The notes under the pieces are model-generated. The model ran no database searches and had not been told where the DNA came from. It was given only the letters and a program-made list of their open reading frames with translations. Made by a program: the position numbers and the translations under genes. This document shows, one piece after another, positions 27,504 to 36,566 of a stretch of DNA of 64,000 bases (positions within the stretch are counted from its first letter, which is position 1; every line of letters starts with the position of its first letter). Source of the DNA: Halorientalis pallida (lineage in GTDB: Archaea > Halobacteriota > Halobacteria > Halobacteriales > Haloarculaceae); assembly GCF_004118325.1 (NCBI RefSeq), contig NZ_RDFA01000005.1, positions 310,001 to 374,000 of the forward strand, written 5' to 3'.

Positions 27504-28502
27504 CTAGTCCGCCTCGCGACTGTACGCCTGGACGAGAGCCGCCGGTTGTGCGCTGTCGTCGTCCCGGCGCAGGACGATCGTCGCGACGAGGACGACGAGC
27601 GTGACGATGTAGGGGTACATCGACATGATCGCGGGGTTGAGCAGGAATTCGATCACCGGGTTGAGCAGTCCAGCCAGCGGCGACTCCGGACCGAGCGCGA
27701 GGTCGAGGCTCTGTGACCGGAGCCGAAGCGAGTTGAACAGGCCGAACAGGTACGCCCCGAACAGGAGTCGCCCCGGACGCCAGCGCGCGAAGATGACCAG
27801 TGCGACGGCGATCCAGCCCTGTCCAGCGGCGATGTTGTTCGTCCAGATCCCGTTGAACGCCAGGGAGAGATGCGCACCGGCGGCTCCGGCGAGGAGACCA
27901 CCGATCAACACTGCGAGATACCGCATCCGAAAGACGTCGATGCCCATGGTGTCGGCCGTCTCCGGATCTTCGCCCACGGAGATCATCTCCAGGCCGAGGT
28001 TCGTCCGCGTCAGCAACCACCAGACCGCGACGACGAGGCCGAGCGCGACGAAGTCGGTGGCCGGCCCCTCGAACACCGTCGGCCCGAGGAGCGGAATCTC
28101 CACGAGCAGGCCGCCGATCACCGGCAGGGTCCGGTCCGGGAACCCGGTGAACTGGGCGCTGGCCCACTGCTGGCCGAAGTAGGTCGTGACTCCGGTCCCG
28201 AGCAGGGTCAGCATGATCCCGCTGATCGCCTGGTCGGCTTTCAGTGAGATACAGAGGAACGCGTGGATGGTCGCTGTCAGGAGGCCACAGATCGAGCCGA
28301 CGGCGAATCCGATCCAGTAGCTGCCAGTCATCACGGTCGCGACGACGCCCGAGAGAGCGCCCACGAGGATCATCCCCTCGACGCCGAGGTTGAGGATGCC
28401 CGCCCGTTCGCTGATGAGTTCTCCGAGGCCCGCGAGGATGAGGACGGTACTCGCACTCACCGTCGCGTCGGCGAGTCCGATGAGGAACGAGGCGTCAGTC
28501 AT
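27504..28502 (-). CDS. Nucleoside-type ABC transporter permease (BMP system 1, second permease)
   Basis: 332 residues, hydrophobic throughout with about 8-10 membrane segments. NLGVEGMILVGALSGVVA and DQAISGIMLTLLGTGVTTYFG are typical of the BPD_transp_2 permeases of BMP/nucleoside importers. It overlaps the preceding permease gene by 8 nt and is the last gene of the minus-strand operon ATPase-permease-permease. Likely imports nucleosides or bases together with a periplasmic-type (pseudoperiplasmic) BMP lipoprotein; the orphan BMP protein at 41460 is the best candidate. Confidence 0.88.
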   Translation of the reverse strand: MTDASFLIGLADATVSASTVLILAGLGELISERAGILNLGVEGMILVGALSGVVATVMTGSYWIGFAVGSICGLLTATIHAFLCISLKADQAISGIMLTLLGTGVTTYFGQQWASAQFTGFPDRTLPVIGGLLVEIPLLGPTVFEGPATDFVALGLVVAVWWLLTRTNLGLEMISVGEDPETADTMGIDVFRMRYLAVLIGGLLAGAAGAHLSLAFNGIWTNNIAAGQGWIAVALVIFARWRPGRLLFGAYLFGLFNSLRLRSQSLDLALGPESPLAGLLNPVIEFLLNPAIMSMYPYIVTLVVLVATIVLRRDDDSAQPAALVQAYSREAD

Positions 28503-29607
28503 CAGTGGTCACCTCGGTTCCGCGGATCGATCGGCCGTCGTCTCTGCGGCCGATGGAGACGCTGAGACGGTACCGCTGGAAGAACTCCGCCGTGATCAGA
28601 AACAGGATGACGAGCGCCTGGACGATGTCGATGATCGCCGACGGGACTTCCATGGCGACCGTGACTCTGTTGCCGCCGACGAACAGGAGGGCGAAAAACA
28701 GCGCCGCCAGCAACATCCGGAAGACGCCGTTGCGACCCAGCAACGCGATCGGGACCGCGGTGTACCCGTAGCCCGGTGCGAACGACGCGTGCAGTCGGCT
28801 CTGGTTGCCCGCGATCTCGCTGATCCCCGCCAGCCCTGCGAGCGCCCCGCCGGCGACGAGCGTGAGCAGGTACACCCTGTACCGGCTCATCCCGGCCTGT
28901 TCGGCGGCGTCCGCGTTCGACCCGACGAAGTTGACCCGGAACCCGAACCGAGTTCGGTTCATCGCCACGTAGACCAGCACGACGATCAGCAGTGCGACGA
29001 GGAGGCCGACGTGAGCTCTCGTGCCCGGGATCGCCGGGAACTCGGCGGCCTCCGGGAGCAACTCCGTCTGGGGGAACCCGCCGGAGCCGCCCTGCATCGG
29101 GCCCCGGACGAGGTACAGCTGGATGTCCGCGGCGATGAACGTGAACAGGAGGGTGGTGATGATCTCGCTGATCCCCCACTTCGCGCGGAGCCAGGCGGGA
29201 ATGAACGCCCACAGTCCGCCCGCGATGGCCGACCCGAACAGTATCACGGGGATCACGAGCAACTGCGGCAGGGTGACGTTGATGGCGATCCACGTGCCGA
29301 CGATCGCCCCCGCGAGCAGTTGCCCTTCCGCACCGATGTTCCACAGGCCCGCTTTCATCGGCAGGTAGACACCCAGCCCGACGAGTATGAGCGGCGTCGC
29401 ACGCACGAGGACGTTCGAGATGGTCGCGACCGTTCCGAAGGGACGCAGGAACATCTCGACGTACGCCGCGATCGGGTTCACGCCGATCGCGACCAGCGCG
29501 ACGACACTGACGGCCAGTGCCGCCGCGATCGCGAACAGTGGCGTCCCGTAGGCGATCCAGGAGGGCGTTTGCTCCCGCGCGTCGATTTCGATGTCGACCA
29601 GCATCAC
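28495..29607 (-). CDS. Nucleoside-type ABC transporter permease (BMP system 1, first permease)
   Basis: 370 residues with about 9-10 membrane segments. Family markers are GVYLPMKAGLWNIGAEGQLLAGAIVG, AKWGISEIITTLLFTFIA, YLVRGPMQGGSGGFPQTE and FAPGYGYTAVPIALLGRNG. It overlaps its ATPase gene by 4 nt and the second permease by 8 nt. It is closely similar in architecture to the permease at 33153 across the divergent promoter, pointing to an inverted duplication of the system. Confidence 0.9.
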   Translation of the reverse strand: MMLVDIEIDAREQTPSWIAYGTPLFAIAAALAVSVVALVAIGVNPIAAYVEMFLRPFGTVATISNVLVRATPLILVGLGVYLPMKAGLWNIGAEGQLLAGAIVGTWIAINVTLPQLLVIPVILFGSAIAGGLWAFIPAWLRAKWGISEIITTLLFTFIAADIQLYLVRGPMQGGSGGFPQTELLPEAAEFPAIPGTRAHVGLLVALLIVVLVYVAMNRTRFGFRVNFVGSNADAAEQAGMSRYRVYLLTLVAGGALAGLAGISEIAGNQSRLHASFAPGYGYTAVPIALLGRNGVFRMLLAALFFALLFVGGNRVTVAMEVPSAIIDIVQALVILFLITAEFFQRYRLSVSIGRRDDGRSIRGTEVTTDD

Positions 29608-31280
29608 TGGTCACTCCGGCCACCGTCGGCCGCGCGTCGCGTCGCCGTGTCCGCCGGGTCCGCGTCCGCCACGGACACCTGTGCCTCGCCACCGCCGTTC
29701 ATCTCGACGCTCACCTGTTCTCTGGTGGTCTCCTCGGGCGTCGTTCGCAGCACGATCTCGCCTTCGTAGATCACCAGCAGCCGATCGCTGAGATCGAACA
29801 ACTCGTCGAGGTCCTCCGAGAACAGGAGGACCCCGGTGCCGCGATTCCGCTGTTCGAGCAGGCGCTCTCTGACGAACTCGATCGCGCCGACGTCGATCCC
29901 GCGGGTGGGCTGGTTCGCGACGAGCAGGTCCGGGTCCCGCGCCAGCTCCCGGGCGAGGATGAGTTTCTGGAGGTTCCCTCCCGAGAGATCTTTCGCACAG
30001 TTTGTGGTCACGTCGCTGACACCACGAACGTCGAAGTCGTCGACGAGTTCCGAAGCGAAATCGCCCACACTGCCGTAGTCGAACAGGACGGAATCGCCGA
30101 ACTGCTCGTCCCGGAAGTCCTTCATCACGGCGTTGTGCATCACCGACAGGTCACCGGCACAGCCGTGTTCGTGTCGGTCCTCGGGGACGAACGAGACACC
30201 CTGCGCGACGAACTCCTCGGGTGACGCGTCGGCCAGCCCCTGACCGCTGATCTCGATCGTCCCGGCCGTCGGATCCCGGACACCGGCGACTGTCTCGGCG
30301 AGCTGTTTCTGCCCGTTGCCGCTGACGCCCGCGATCCCGACGATCTCCCCCGCGTCGACGCGGACGTCCACACTCGACAGTTTGTCGACGCCGCGGTCGT
30401 CGATGGCGCTGACACCGGTCGCCTCCAGCACCGGTTCGCCCACGGTCGTGTCCGGTTTGTCGATCTCGAAGAGCACGTCGCGTCCCACCATCATCCGCGC
30501 GAGTTCCGATCGGTCGACGGTCGCCGTCTCGACGGTGCCGATGTCCTCCCCTTCCCGGAGCACCGTCACCCGGTCGGTGACCGATTTGACCTCTTTGAGT
30601 TTGTGCGTGATGAGAATGACCGAGAGCCCGTCGTCGACGAGTCGCTCCAGCGTCTCGAACAGCCGCTCTGCCTCGACCGGCGTCAGTACGGCCGTCGGCT
30701 CGTCCAGAATCAGCAGATCGACGTCCCGGTACAGCGCTTTCAGAATCTCGACGCGCTGGCGCTGCCCCACGTCGAGTTCCCTGACGGGCGCGGACACGTC
30801 GACGTCGAACCCGTACTGGTCGGCCAGGTCACTGATCCGTCGTTGCGGTCGGTCGAGGCCGAGCGAGAACCGTGACGCGACCGCCTGCACGGGGTCGGAG
30901 GACCGGAGGGTCGCCAGCAGGCCATCCCCCAGGTTCTCCTGGCGGAACGGAGCCGCCGGCTCGCGGCTCCCGAGGACGATGTTCTCCGTGACGCTCAACC
31001 GCGGGATCAGCTTGAAGTGCTGGTGGACCATCCCGATACCCGCGTCGATGGCGTCCTGTGGCCTGTCGAGGCGCAGCGGTTCCCCGTCGAATCGAATCGT
31101 CCCCTCGTCCGGCGCGTACATCCCATAGAGAACCTTCATGAGTGTACTCTTGCCGGCACCGTTCTCGCCGAGCAGGCCGTGGATCTCGCCCCTGCGAACG
31201 GTGAGATCGACGTGGTCGTTGGCGATGACCCCCGGAAACGTTTTTACTATCGACTCCATCCGAAGAAGGTCGTCGGTCAT
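29604..31280 (-). CDS. Nucleoside-type ABC transporter ATPase, double NBD (BMP system 1)
   Basis: 558 residues from ATG 31280 (MTDDLLRMESIVKTF); the longer frame has no similarity. Two fused nucleotide-binding domains. NBD1 has an intact Walker A (GENGAGKST), the signature DVGQRQRVEIL and Walker B LLILDEPTAVLT. NBD2 has a degenerate P-loop (GVSGNGQKQ), signature LSGGNLQKLILARE and NQPTRGIDVGAI, as in RbsA/NupO-like ATPases. It is the first gene of the minus-strand operon and is divergent from the paralogous ATPase at 31519. Confidence 0.93.
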   Translation of the reverse strand: MTDDLLRMESIVKTFPGVIANDHVDLTVRRGEIHGLLGENGAGKSTLMKVLYGMYAPDEGTIRFDGEPLRLDRPQDAIDAGIGMVHQHFKLIPRLSVTENIVLGSREPAAPFRQENLGDGLLATLRSSDPVQAVASRFSLGLDRPQRRISDLADQYGFDVDVSAPVRELDVGQRQRVEILKALYRDVDLLILDEPTAVLTPVEAERLFETLERLVDDGLSVILITHKLKEVKSVTDRVTVLREGEDIGTVETATVDRSELARMMVGRDVLFEIDKPDTTVGEPVLEATGVSAIDDRGVDKLSSVDVRVDAGEIVGIAGVSGNGQKQLAETVAGVRDPTAGTIEISGQGLADASPEEFVAQGVSFVPEDRHEHGCAGDLSVMHNAVMKDFRDEQFGDSVLFDYGSVGDFASELVDDFDVRGVSDVTTNCAKDLSGGNLQKLILARELARDPDLLVANQPTRGIDVGAIEFVRERLLEQRNRGTGVLLFSEDLDELFDLSDRLLVIYEGEIVLRTTPEETTREQVSVEMNGGGEAQVSVADADPADTATRRAADGGRSDQ

Positions 31281-31360
31281 GACGGTCACTGGTGGCTGAA
31301 TATACGACATCCACATATAATTTCTTCTGTTGGCAGAACCTTTGCGGCCAATATGTCTGC

Positions 31361-31395
31361 GTTTGTAGCGTGCTGTGCCGGAAAGCACTACAAAC
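31361..31395. promoter_or_regulatory. Dyad GTTTGTA...TACAAAC between the two ABC operons
   Basis: Arms GTTTGTA (31361-31367) and TACAAAC (31389-31395) are complementary; inner arms GTGCT (31370-31374) and AGCAC (31384-31388) also pair. It lies in the 238-bp divergent promoter region. It could be an operator controlling both importers, or an RNA hairpin. The rest of this gap shows only AT-rich promoter-like stretches. Confidence 0.4.
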
Positions 31396-31518
31396 CTGGT
31401 CGGGGTGGCCGTCTCCGGCTTGCGGCCGATCTCCTGTTTACCGAGATGCCTACATCCCCACACTATTGTGAAAGATCGAAAAGTAGTAGTCGGCTGTAGA
31501 TACACACTCGTGTACCAT

Positions 31519-33156
31519 ATGGGCGGAAGCATGGGCAATCATGAGAATATACTGGAGGCCAAGGACGTAACCAAGCGGTTCGGGGACGTCGTCGCCAACG
31601 ACCAGGTGAATCTGTCCGTTCGTCGCGGTGAGATTCACGGAATACTCGGCGAGAACGGTGCCGGGAAGAGTACGCTGATGAATATTCTGTACGGACTGTA
31701 CACCCCCACGGACGGTACGGTCGTATTCGAGGGGGAGGCACGGCAGTTCGCCTCCCCGAAGGACGCGGTCGATGCGGGCATCGGGATGGTCCACCAGCAC
31801 TTCATGCTCGTCCCGAGCATGTCCGTCCTGGAGAACATCGTCCTCGGCGAGCGGGAGCTACCGCCGGGGTACGAACCGACCGGAATCGGCGTCCTCGACC
31901 GACTGGTGGGGATGCTCACACGGCATCGCAGCGCTCCAAGGGAGCGGGTCGTCGAACTGACCGACGAGTACGGTCTCGACATCGACCCCGACCGGAAGGT
32001 GTGGGAACTCGACATCGGTGAGCAACAGCGTGTCGAGATTCTGAAAGCGCTGTACCGGGACGTCGACCTCCTCATCCTCGACGAGCCGACGGCCGTGTTG
32101 ACGCCGAACGAGGCGGAACAGATGTTCGAGACCATCCAGTCGCTCGTCGAGGAGGGCCTCACCGTCATCTTCATCACGCACAAACTCTGGGAGGTCGAGG
32201 AACTCGCCGATCGAGTGACGGTGCTCCGTGACGGGGCCAGCGTGGAGACGGTCGCGACCGACGGCGTGACCCAGTCCGAACTGGCCGAACTGATGGTCGG
32301 CAAGGAGGTGTTGCTCGACCTCGAGAAAGCGCCGGTCGACGTCGGCGACCCGGTACTGCAGGCGGAGACCCTCCGGGTCGAAGACGACCGCGGGATCGAG
32401 GCGCTCTCCGGGGTCGATCTCACCGTCAACCGTGGCGAGATCGTCGGCGTCGCGGGTGTCAGCGGCAACGGCCAGCGGGAACTCTCGCAGTCGCTGTTCG
32501 GTTTCAGGCCACTGCTCGACGGCCGGATCCGGATCGACGGCGAAGATCTGACCGGCGAGCCACCGAGCGGGTTCATGGACGCGGGCGTGTCCTACATCCC
32601 GCAGGATCGACACGAATACGGCGCCGCGCCGGGCCTGAGCGTGATGGACAACGCCTGTGCGAAGGAGTTCGAGTCCGACCGCTTCAGGCGATACGGCTTC
32701 CTCCTCGACTACCCGAACATGGCCGAATACACCAGGGACGTCGTCGACCGCTTCGACATCCGTGGCGTCGGCGACGTCGAAGAGACGCCGGCCGGCGATC
32801 TGTCCGGTGGGAACCTCCAGAAACTGATCCTCGGACGGGAACTCGACCGGCAACCCGACCTGCTCGTCGCGAACCAGCCGACACGGGGCGTCGACGTCGG
32901 TGCCATCGAGAGCATCCGAAACCTCGTGCTCGAACGGCGTGCGAGCGGGACCGGGGTCGTCCTCGTCTCGGAGGACCTGGACGAACTGTTCGACCTCAGT
33001 GACCGGATCCGGGTCATCTACGAGGGCGAGTTCGTCTTCGAGACCACTCCGGCGGCGACCACGAAGACCGAAGTCGGGATGGCTATGACCACGGGTGCAC
33101 CCGGCGAACAGTCCCAGGCGACCGCCGGGGCCGGCGTGAGGGCCGAGGACCGATGA
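31519..33156 (+). CDS. Nucleoside-type ABC transporter ATPase, double NBD (BMP system 2)
   Basis: 545 residues from ATG 31519 (MGGSMGNHENIL; ATG 31531 is an alternative). NBD1: Walker A GENGAGKST, signature DIGEQQRVEIL, Walker B LLILDEPTAVLT. NBD2: degenerate P-loop GVSGNGQRE, LSGGNLQKLILGRE, NQPTRGVDVGAI. Same layout as the ATPase at 29604. It heads the plus-strand operon ATPase-permease-permease-(BMP). The stop overlaps the permease start by 4 nt. Confidence 0.93.
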   Translation: MGGSMGNHENILEAKDVTKRFGDVVANDQVNLSVRRGEIHGILGENGAGKSTLMNILYGLYTPTDGTVVFEGEARQFASPKDAVDAGIGMVHQHFMLVPSMSVLENIVLGERELPPGYEPTGIGVLDRLVGMLTRHRSAPRERVVELTDEYGLDIDPDRKVWELDIGEQQRVEILKALYRDVDLLILDEPTAVLTPNEAEQMFETIQSLVEEGLTVIFITHKLWEVEELADRVTVLRDGASVETVATDGVTQSELAELMVGKEVLLDLEKAPVDVGDPVLQAETLRVEDDRGIEALSGVDLTVNRGEIVGVAGVSGNGQRELSQSLFGFRPLLDGRIRIDGEDLTGEPPSGFMDAGVSYIPQDRHEYGAAPGLSVMDNACAKEFESDRFRRYGFLLDYPNMAEYTRDVVDRFDIRGVGDVEETPAGDLSGGNLQKLILGRELDRQPDLLVANQPTRGVDVGAIESIRNLVLERRASGTGVVLVSEDLDELFDLSDRIRVIYEGEFVFETTPAATTKTEVGMAMTTGAPGEQSQATAGAGVRAEDR

Positions 33157-34235
33157 CGGTCTCGGTGACCGTCGAGCATCGGGAATCGACGCCGTCGTGG
33201 CTCCGGTACACCGCGCCCCTCTTGACCGGGGCCCTGGCACTCCTCGTCGCCGCGGTCCCGTTGCTCGTTCTGAACGTGAATCCCGTCGAGGCGTACCTGG
33301 TGCTGTTCGTCGGGACGCTGCTCTCCCCGAGCGGGATCGTCAACACGCTCGTCACGGCCGTCCCGCTGTTTCTCACCGGGCTGGCGGTGTACATCCCGTA
33401 CCGTGCCGGGCTCTGGAACCTCGGTGCGGAAGGGCAACTGTTCTTCGGAGCCGTCGCCGGCACGTTCGTCGGCGTGAACGCCGACTTCTCGGCACCCGTT
33501 CTCCTCGGTCTGATGTTCGTCGCGAGCGGGATCGTCGGTGGACTGTACGGGGCGATCCCTGGCTACCTCCGAGCCAAGCACGACGTCAACGAGATCATCA
33601 CGTCGCTGATGCTGTCGCTGGCCGCGGTCTCGCTCACCCACTATCTGGTTCGGGGGCCGATGCAGGGCAGCGGCGGGTCGGCCGCGACCGAGAGCCTCCC
33701 GGAAGCCGCCCTCGTCCCGACGGTATTCAGCCCACGGCTCCACGTCGGTGTCGTCCTGCTGGTGGTCGTCGCCGCGTGCATCGCCGTGCTCATGAACCAC
33801 ACGTCGCTCGGGTTCAGGATCTCGTTCGTCGGTGCGAACGTGGGCGCGGCCAGACAGTCCGGCATCAGTGAGTACAGAACGTACCTGGTCGTGTTCGTAC
33901 TCGGTGGGGTCCTGGCCGGCGTGGCGGGAATCGTCGAGGTCGCGGGCGTGTACGGTCGTCTCTTCGAGGGCTTCTCACCCGGGTACGGGTTCACCGCTGT
34001 GGCGGTGGCACTGCTCGGGCGCAACGGCGTGACGCGCGTCCTGGCGGCCGCGCTCTTCTTCGGCCTGCTCCAGACCGGTGGCTCCTCGCTGGCCATCCTC
34101 ATGGACGTACCCACGGCGCTCGTGGACGTCATCGTCGCATTGATCATCCTGTTCATCCTGACGGCCGAGTTCTTCAAGACCCACCGCATCGACCTCCGAA
34201 CCGGTCGGAACACCGACCGGGAGGGCGTGTCATGA
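33153..34235 (+). CDS. Nucleoside-type ABC transporter permease (BMP system 2, first permease)
   Basis: 360 residues with about 9-10 membrane segments. AVYIPYRAGLWNLGAEGQLFFGAVAG, AKHDVNEIITSLMLSLAAVS, YLVRGPMQGSGGSAATE and FSPGYGFTAVAVALLGRNG parallel the permease at 28495. It overlaps both neighbours by 4 nt, so the operon is tightly coupled. Confidence 0.9.
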   Translation: MTVSVTVEHRESTPSWLRYTAPLLTGALALLVAAVPLLVLNVNPVEAYLVLFVGTLLSPSGIVNTLVTAVPLFLTGLAVYIPYRAGLWNLGAEGQLFFGAVAGTFVGVNADFSAPVLLGLMFVASGIVGGLYGAIPGYLRAKHDVNEIITSLMLSLAAVSLTHYLVRGPMQGSGGSAATESLPEAALVPTVFSPRLHVGVVLLVVVAACIAVLMNHTSLGFRISFVGANVGAARQSGISEYRTYLVVFVLGGVLAGVAGIVEVAGVYGRLFEGFSPGYGFTAVAVALLGRNGVTRVLAAALFFGLLQTGGSSLAILMDVPTALVDVIVALIILFILTAEFFKTHRIDLRTGRNTDREGVS

Positions 34236-35203
34236 GCTTCGTCGCGGGCATCGCGGACTCGACGGTCAGCCTCGCGACCCCGTTGCTGCTGGCCGCGCTC
34301 GGCGAAGTGATCGCCGAACGCAGTGGGGTCATCAATCTCGGCGTCGAGGGGATGATGCTGGCCGGTGCGCTCGCCGGGTTCGCGGCCGCGGTCGTCACGA
34401 ACAGTATGTGGCTCGGCGTCCTCGTCGGCCTGCTCGCCGGTGTGTCCCTCGCGCTCGTTCACGCAGTCCTCGCCGTCTCGCTGAACGCGGATCAGGTGGT
34501 GAGCGGCATCATGATCACCATCCTGGGCATCGGTCTGACGACGTTGCTCGGCCGATCGTGGGTCGGGCAGTCGGTCAGTGGATTCGAGGAGATCGCTGTA
34601 CCCGGTCTGTCCCGGCTCCCGATCGTCGGGCAGGCGATGTTCAACGTCACCGCGCTCGATTACCTGGCGCTGGCCCTGACCCCGATCGTCTGGTACTTCC
34701 TCACACGGACCAACATCGGCGCGGAGATTACCGCCGTCGGCGAGGACCCGGAGGCCGCGGACACCGCTGGGGTCCCGGTGTTTCGGATTCGGTACGGGTG
34801 CATCCTCATCGGTGGAGCGCTGGCCGGCATCGCCGGCGCTCAGCTCTCCGTCGCCTTCACGAACTTCTGGACCTCGGAGATGATCGCCGGGCGAGGCTGG
34901 ATCGCCGTCGCGCTCGTCATCTTCGGGCAGTGGCGTGTCGGGAGTGTGTTCCTCGGCGCGTACCTGTTCGCCGCCGTCGACGCGCTGTCGTTCCGGTCCG
35001 GCGACGTCGGCCTCGGCAGCGAGGTGTTCGGGAGCAGACTGATAGCGGACGTCGTCGACGTCGCGCTCGATCCACAGGTGATGCAGGTCTATCCGTACCT
35101 GGCGACAGTCGTGGCGCTCTGGTACATCATGCGACGTGGGACGCTCGAAGAACTCGGTGCGCCCAACTCGCTGGTCGAAACCTACAGCCGGGAACGCGAC
35201 TGA
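34232..35203 (+). CDS. Nucleoside-type ABC transporter permease (BMP system 2, second permease)
   Basis: 323 residues, 8-10 membrane segments. NLGVEGMMLAGALAGFAA and DQVVSGIMITILGIGLTTLLG match the permease at 27504. It ends 207 nt before the BMP lipoprotein gene, which has its own promoter-like region. Confidence 0.88.
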   Translation: MSFVAGIADSTVSLATPLLLAALGEVIAERSGVINLGVEGMMLAGALAGFAAAVVTNSMWLGVLVGLLAGVSLALVHAVLAVSLNADQVVSGIMITILGIGLTTLLGRSWVGQSVSGFEEIAVPGLSRLPIVGQAMFNVTALDYLALALTPIVWYFLTRTNIGAEITAVGEDPEAADTAGVPVFRIRYGCILIGGALAGIAGAQLSVAFTNFWTSEMIAGRGWIAVALVIFGQWRVGSVFLGAYLFAAVDALSFRSGDVGLGSEVFGSRLIADVVDVALDPQVMQVYPYLATVVALWYIMRRGTLEELGAPNSLVETYSRERD

Positions 35204-35354
35204 AAGATCGGTGCCCTCCGGCCGTGTCACCTCGATCCGGATCGACGGCTCGGATCGACACGCCGTGACACGGGTCGGTACCACAGGCCAGTGGCGACTG
35301 CGACCCCGACTCGCCACCGGTCGTGTCTGACCGCAAAACAACTATGTCTGTTGC

Positions 35355-35373
35355 AGCCAAACCCGATTTGGCT
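35355..35373. promoter_or_regulatory. Inverted repeat AGCCAAA-N5-TTTGGCT upstream of BMP lipoprotein
   Basis: Seven-base perfect arms separated by five bases, about 38 nt upstream of the GTG start at 35411. The AT-rich ACCTTATCTCTTTT that follows is a TATA candidate (35379-35392). An operator upstream of the BMP gene is likely; a transcription terminator of the preceding operon is less likely because no T tract follows directly. Confidence 0.4.
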
Positions 35374-35410
35374 ACCAAAACCTTATCTCTTTTCTGATTT
35401 AAGTCGATGC

Positions 35411-36511
35411 GTGTCTAATAATACTCGGAGGAAAACGACAGTTCGGAAATCGAGGCGGACGTTGCTCGCGTCTCTGGGGACGGCGGGCGCCGCGGCGCTG
35501 GCTGGCTGTGCCGGGGGCGGTGGCGGCGGTGAGTCGGATTCGTTGAATGCAGCGTGGTTGTACTTCTCCGAGGTGGGTGACCTCGGGTGGACGTACTCCC
35601 ACGACCAGGGACGAAAGGCTGCCGCGGCGCAGCTCGATTATCTGGAGACGGATTACTCCGAGAGCGTCCCGGCCAACAGAGTCGAGCAGTCGGCCGTCCA
35701 GTACAGCGAGAACGGGTTCGACATCGTCTTCGGGGCGAGTGGGACGTTCACCGACGCGATGTCGGCCGCCGCCGAACGACGACCCGACGACGCCTTCCTC
35801 GTGGCCGGTGGGTTCCAGAAGGGCGAGGCGTTCAGTAACTTCATGTCGAAACTGTACCACGCCAGGTACCTCGTCGGCTACGCTTCGGGGATGGTCACCG
35901 AGACGGACCGGATCGGGTACGTCGCCGCGAACCCGGTTTCGAGCGTCTACCAGGAAGTGAACGGCTTCGCGTCGGGCGTGCAGGACGCCAACCCCGATGC
36001 GACGGTGTACCTACGCTTTTCCAACACGTGGTTCGACCCGCCGAAGGAAGGTGAGATCGCGCAGGCCCTCATCGACGACAGGGGCGTCGACGTGATGGCA
36101 CAGCACCAGGACTCGCCGGCCGTGATGCGAACCGCCGCCGACAACGGGCTCTGGACGTCGGGGTACGCCGCGGACATGTCGGACTTCGGTGGCGACAAAC
36201 ACCTGATGGATCCGGTGTTCAAGTGGGAGAACGTCTTCGTCCCGATCATCGAGCAGGTCCGGAACGGGGAGTGGGACGCGGACTTCGTGTTTCCGGGCAT
36301 CGACGACGAGGCCGCGGACATCACCGAACCCAGTTCGGGTGTCCCCGACGACGTCGTGAGCGAGGTGACTTCGATCAAAGAGGAGATGACCGCGGACGAC
36401 CCCGACAGCGTCGTCTGGGAGGGCTCCACGTTCGTCGACTGGTCGGACGAAGAACTCCTGTTCAGCGTCGACTCGGTCGACTTCGACAACGTCGAGGGGA
36501 GACAGCTGTGA
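35411..36511 (+). CDS. BMP-family nucleoside-binding lipoprotein (system 2)
   Basis: Extracellular solute-binding lipoprotein delivering nucleosides or related solutes to the adjacent ABC importer. 366 residues from GTG 35411. The N terminus carries a twin-arginine motif (KSRRTLLASLG) and lipobox LAGC followed by a Gly-rich linker, a Tat-exported haloarchaeal lipoprotein. BMP-domain features: SEVGDLGWTYSHDQGRKAA, IVFGASGTFTDAM and FVPIIEQVRNGEWDADFV. The start was chosen because the longer frame (35291) adds 40 residues unlike a signal peptide. Confidence 0.9.
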   Translation: MSNNTRRKTTVRKSRRTLLASLGTAGAAALAGCAGGGGGGESDSLNAAWLYFSEVGDLGWTYSHDQGRKAAAAQLDYLETDYSESVPANRVEQSAVQYSENGFDIVFGASGTFTDAMSAAAERRPDDAFLVAGGFQKGEAFSNFMSKLYHARYLVGYASGMVTETDRIGYVAANPVSSVYQEVNGFASGVQDANPDATVYLRFSNTWFDPPKEGEIAQALIDDRGVDVMAQHQDSPAVMRTAADNGLWTSGYAADMSDFGGDKHLMDPVFKWENVFVPIIEQVRNGEWDADFVFPGIDDEAADITEPSSGVPDDVVSEVTSIKEEMTADDPDSVVWEGSTFVDWSDEELLFSVDSVDFDNVEGRQL

Positions 36512-36566
36512 CGCCGCGTCGGTGGTGAGACACACGAACACGGAAGCGTGTGGTGCGTGGTGTGGC

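Noticed and set aside
28390-29769. 459-residue plus-strand frame
   Set aside because: Antisense shadow of the ABC permease and ATPase genes; no motif.
33641-35341. 566-residue minus-strand frame
   Set aside because: Antisense to the two ABC permeases of system 2; Arg/Asp-rich, no hydrophobic helices.
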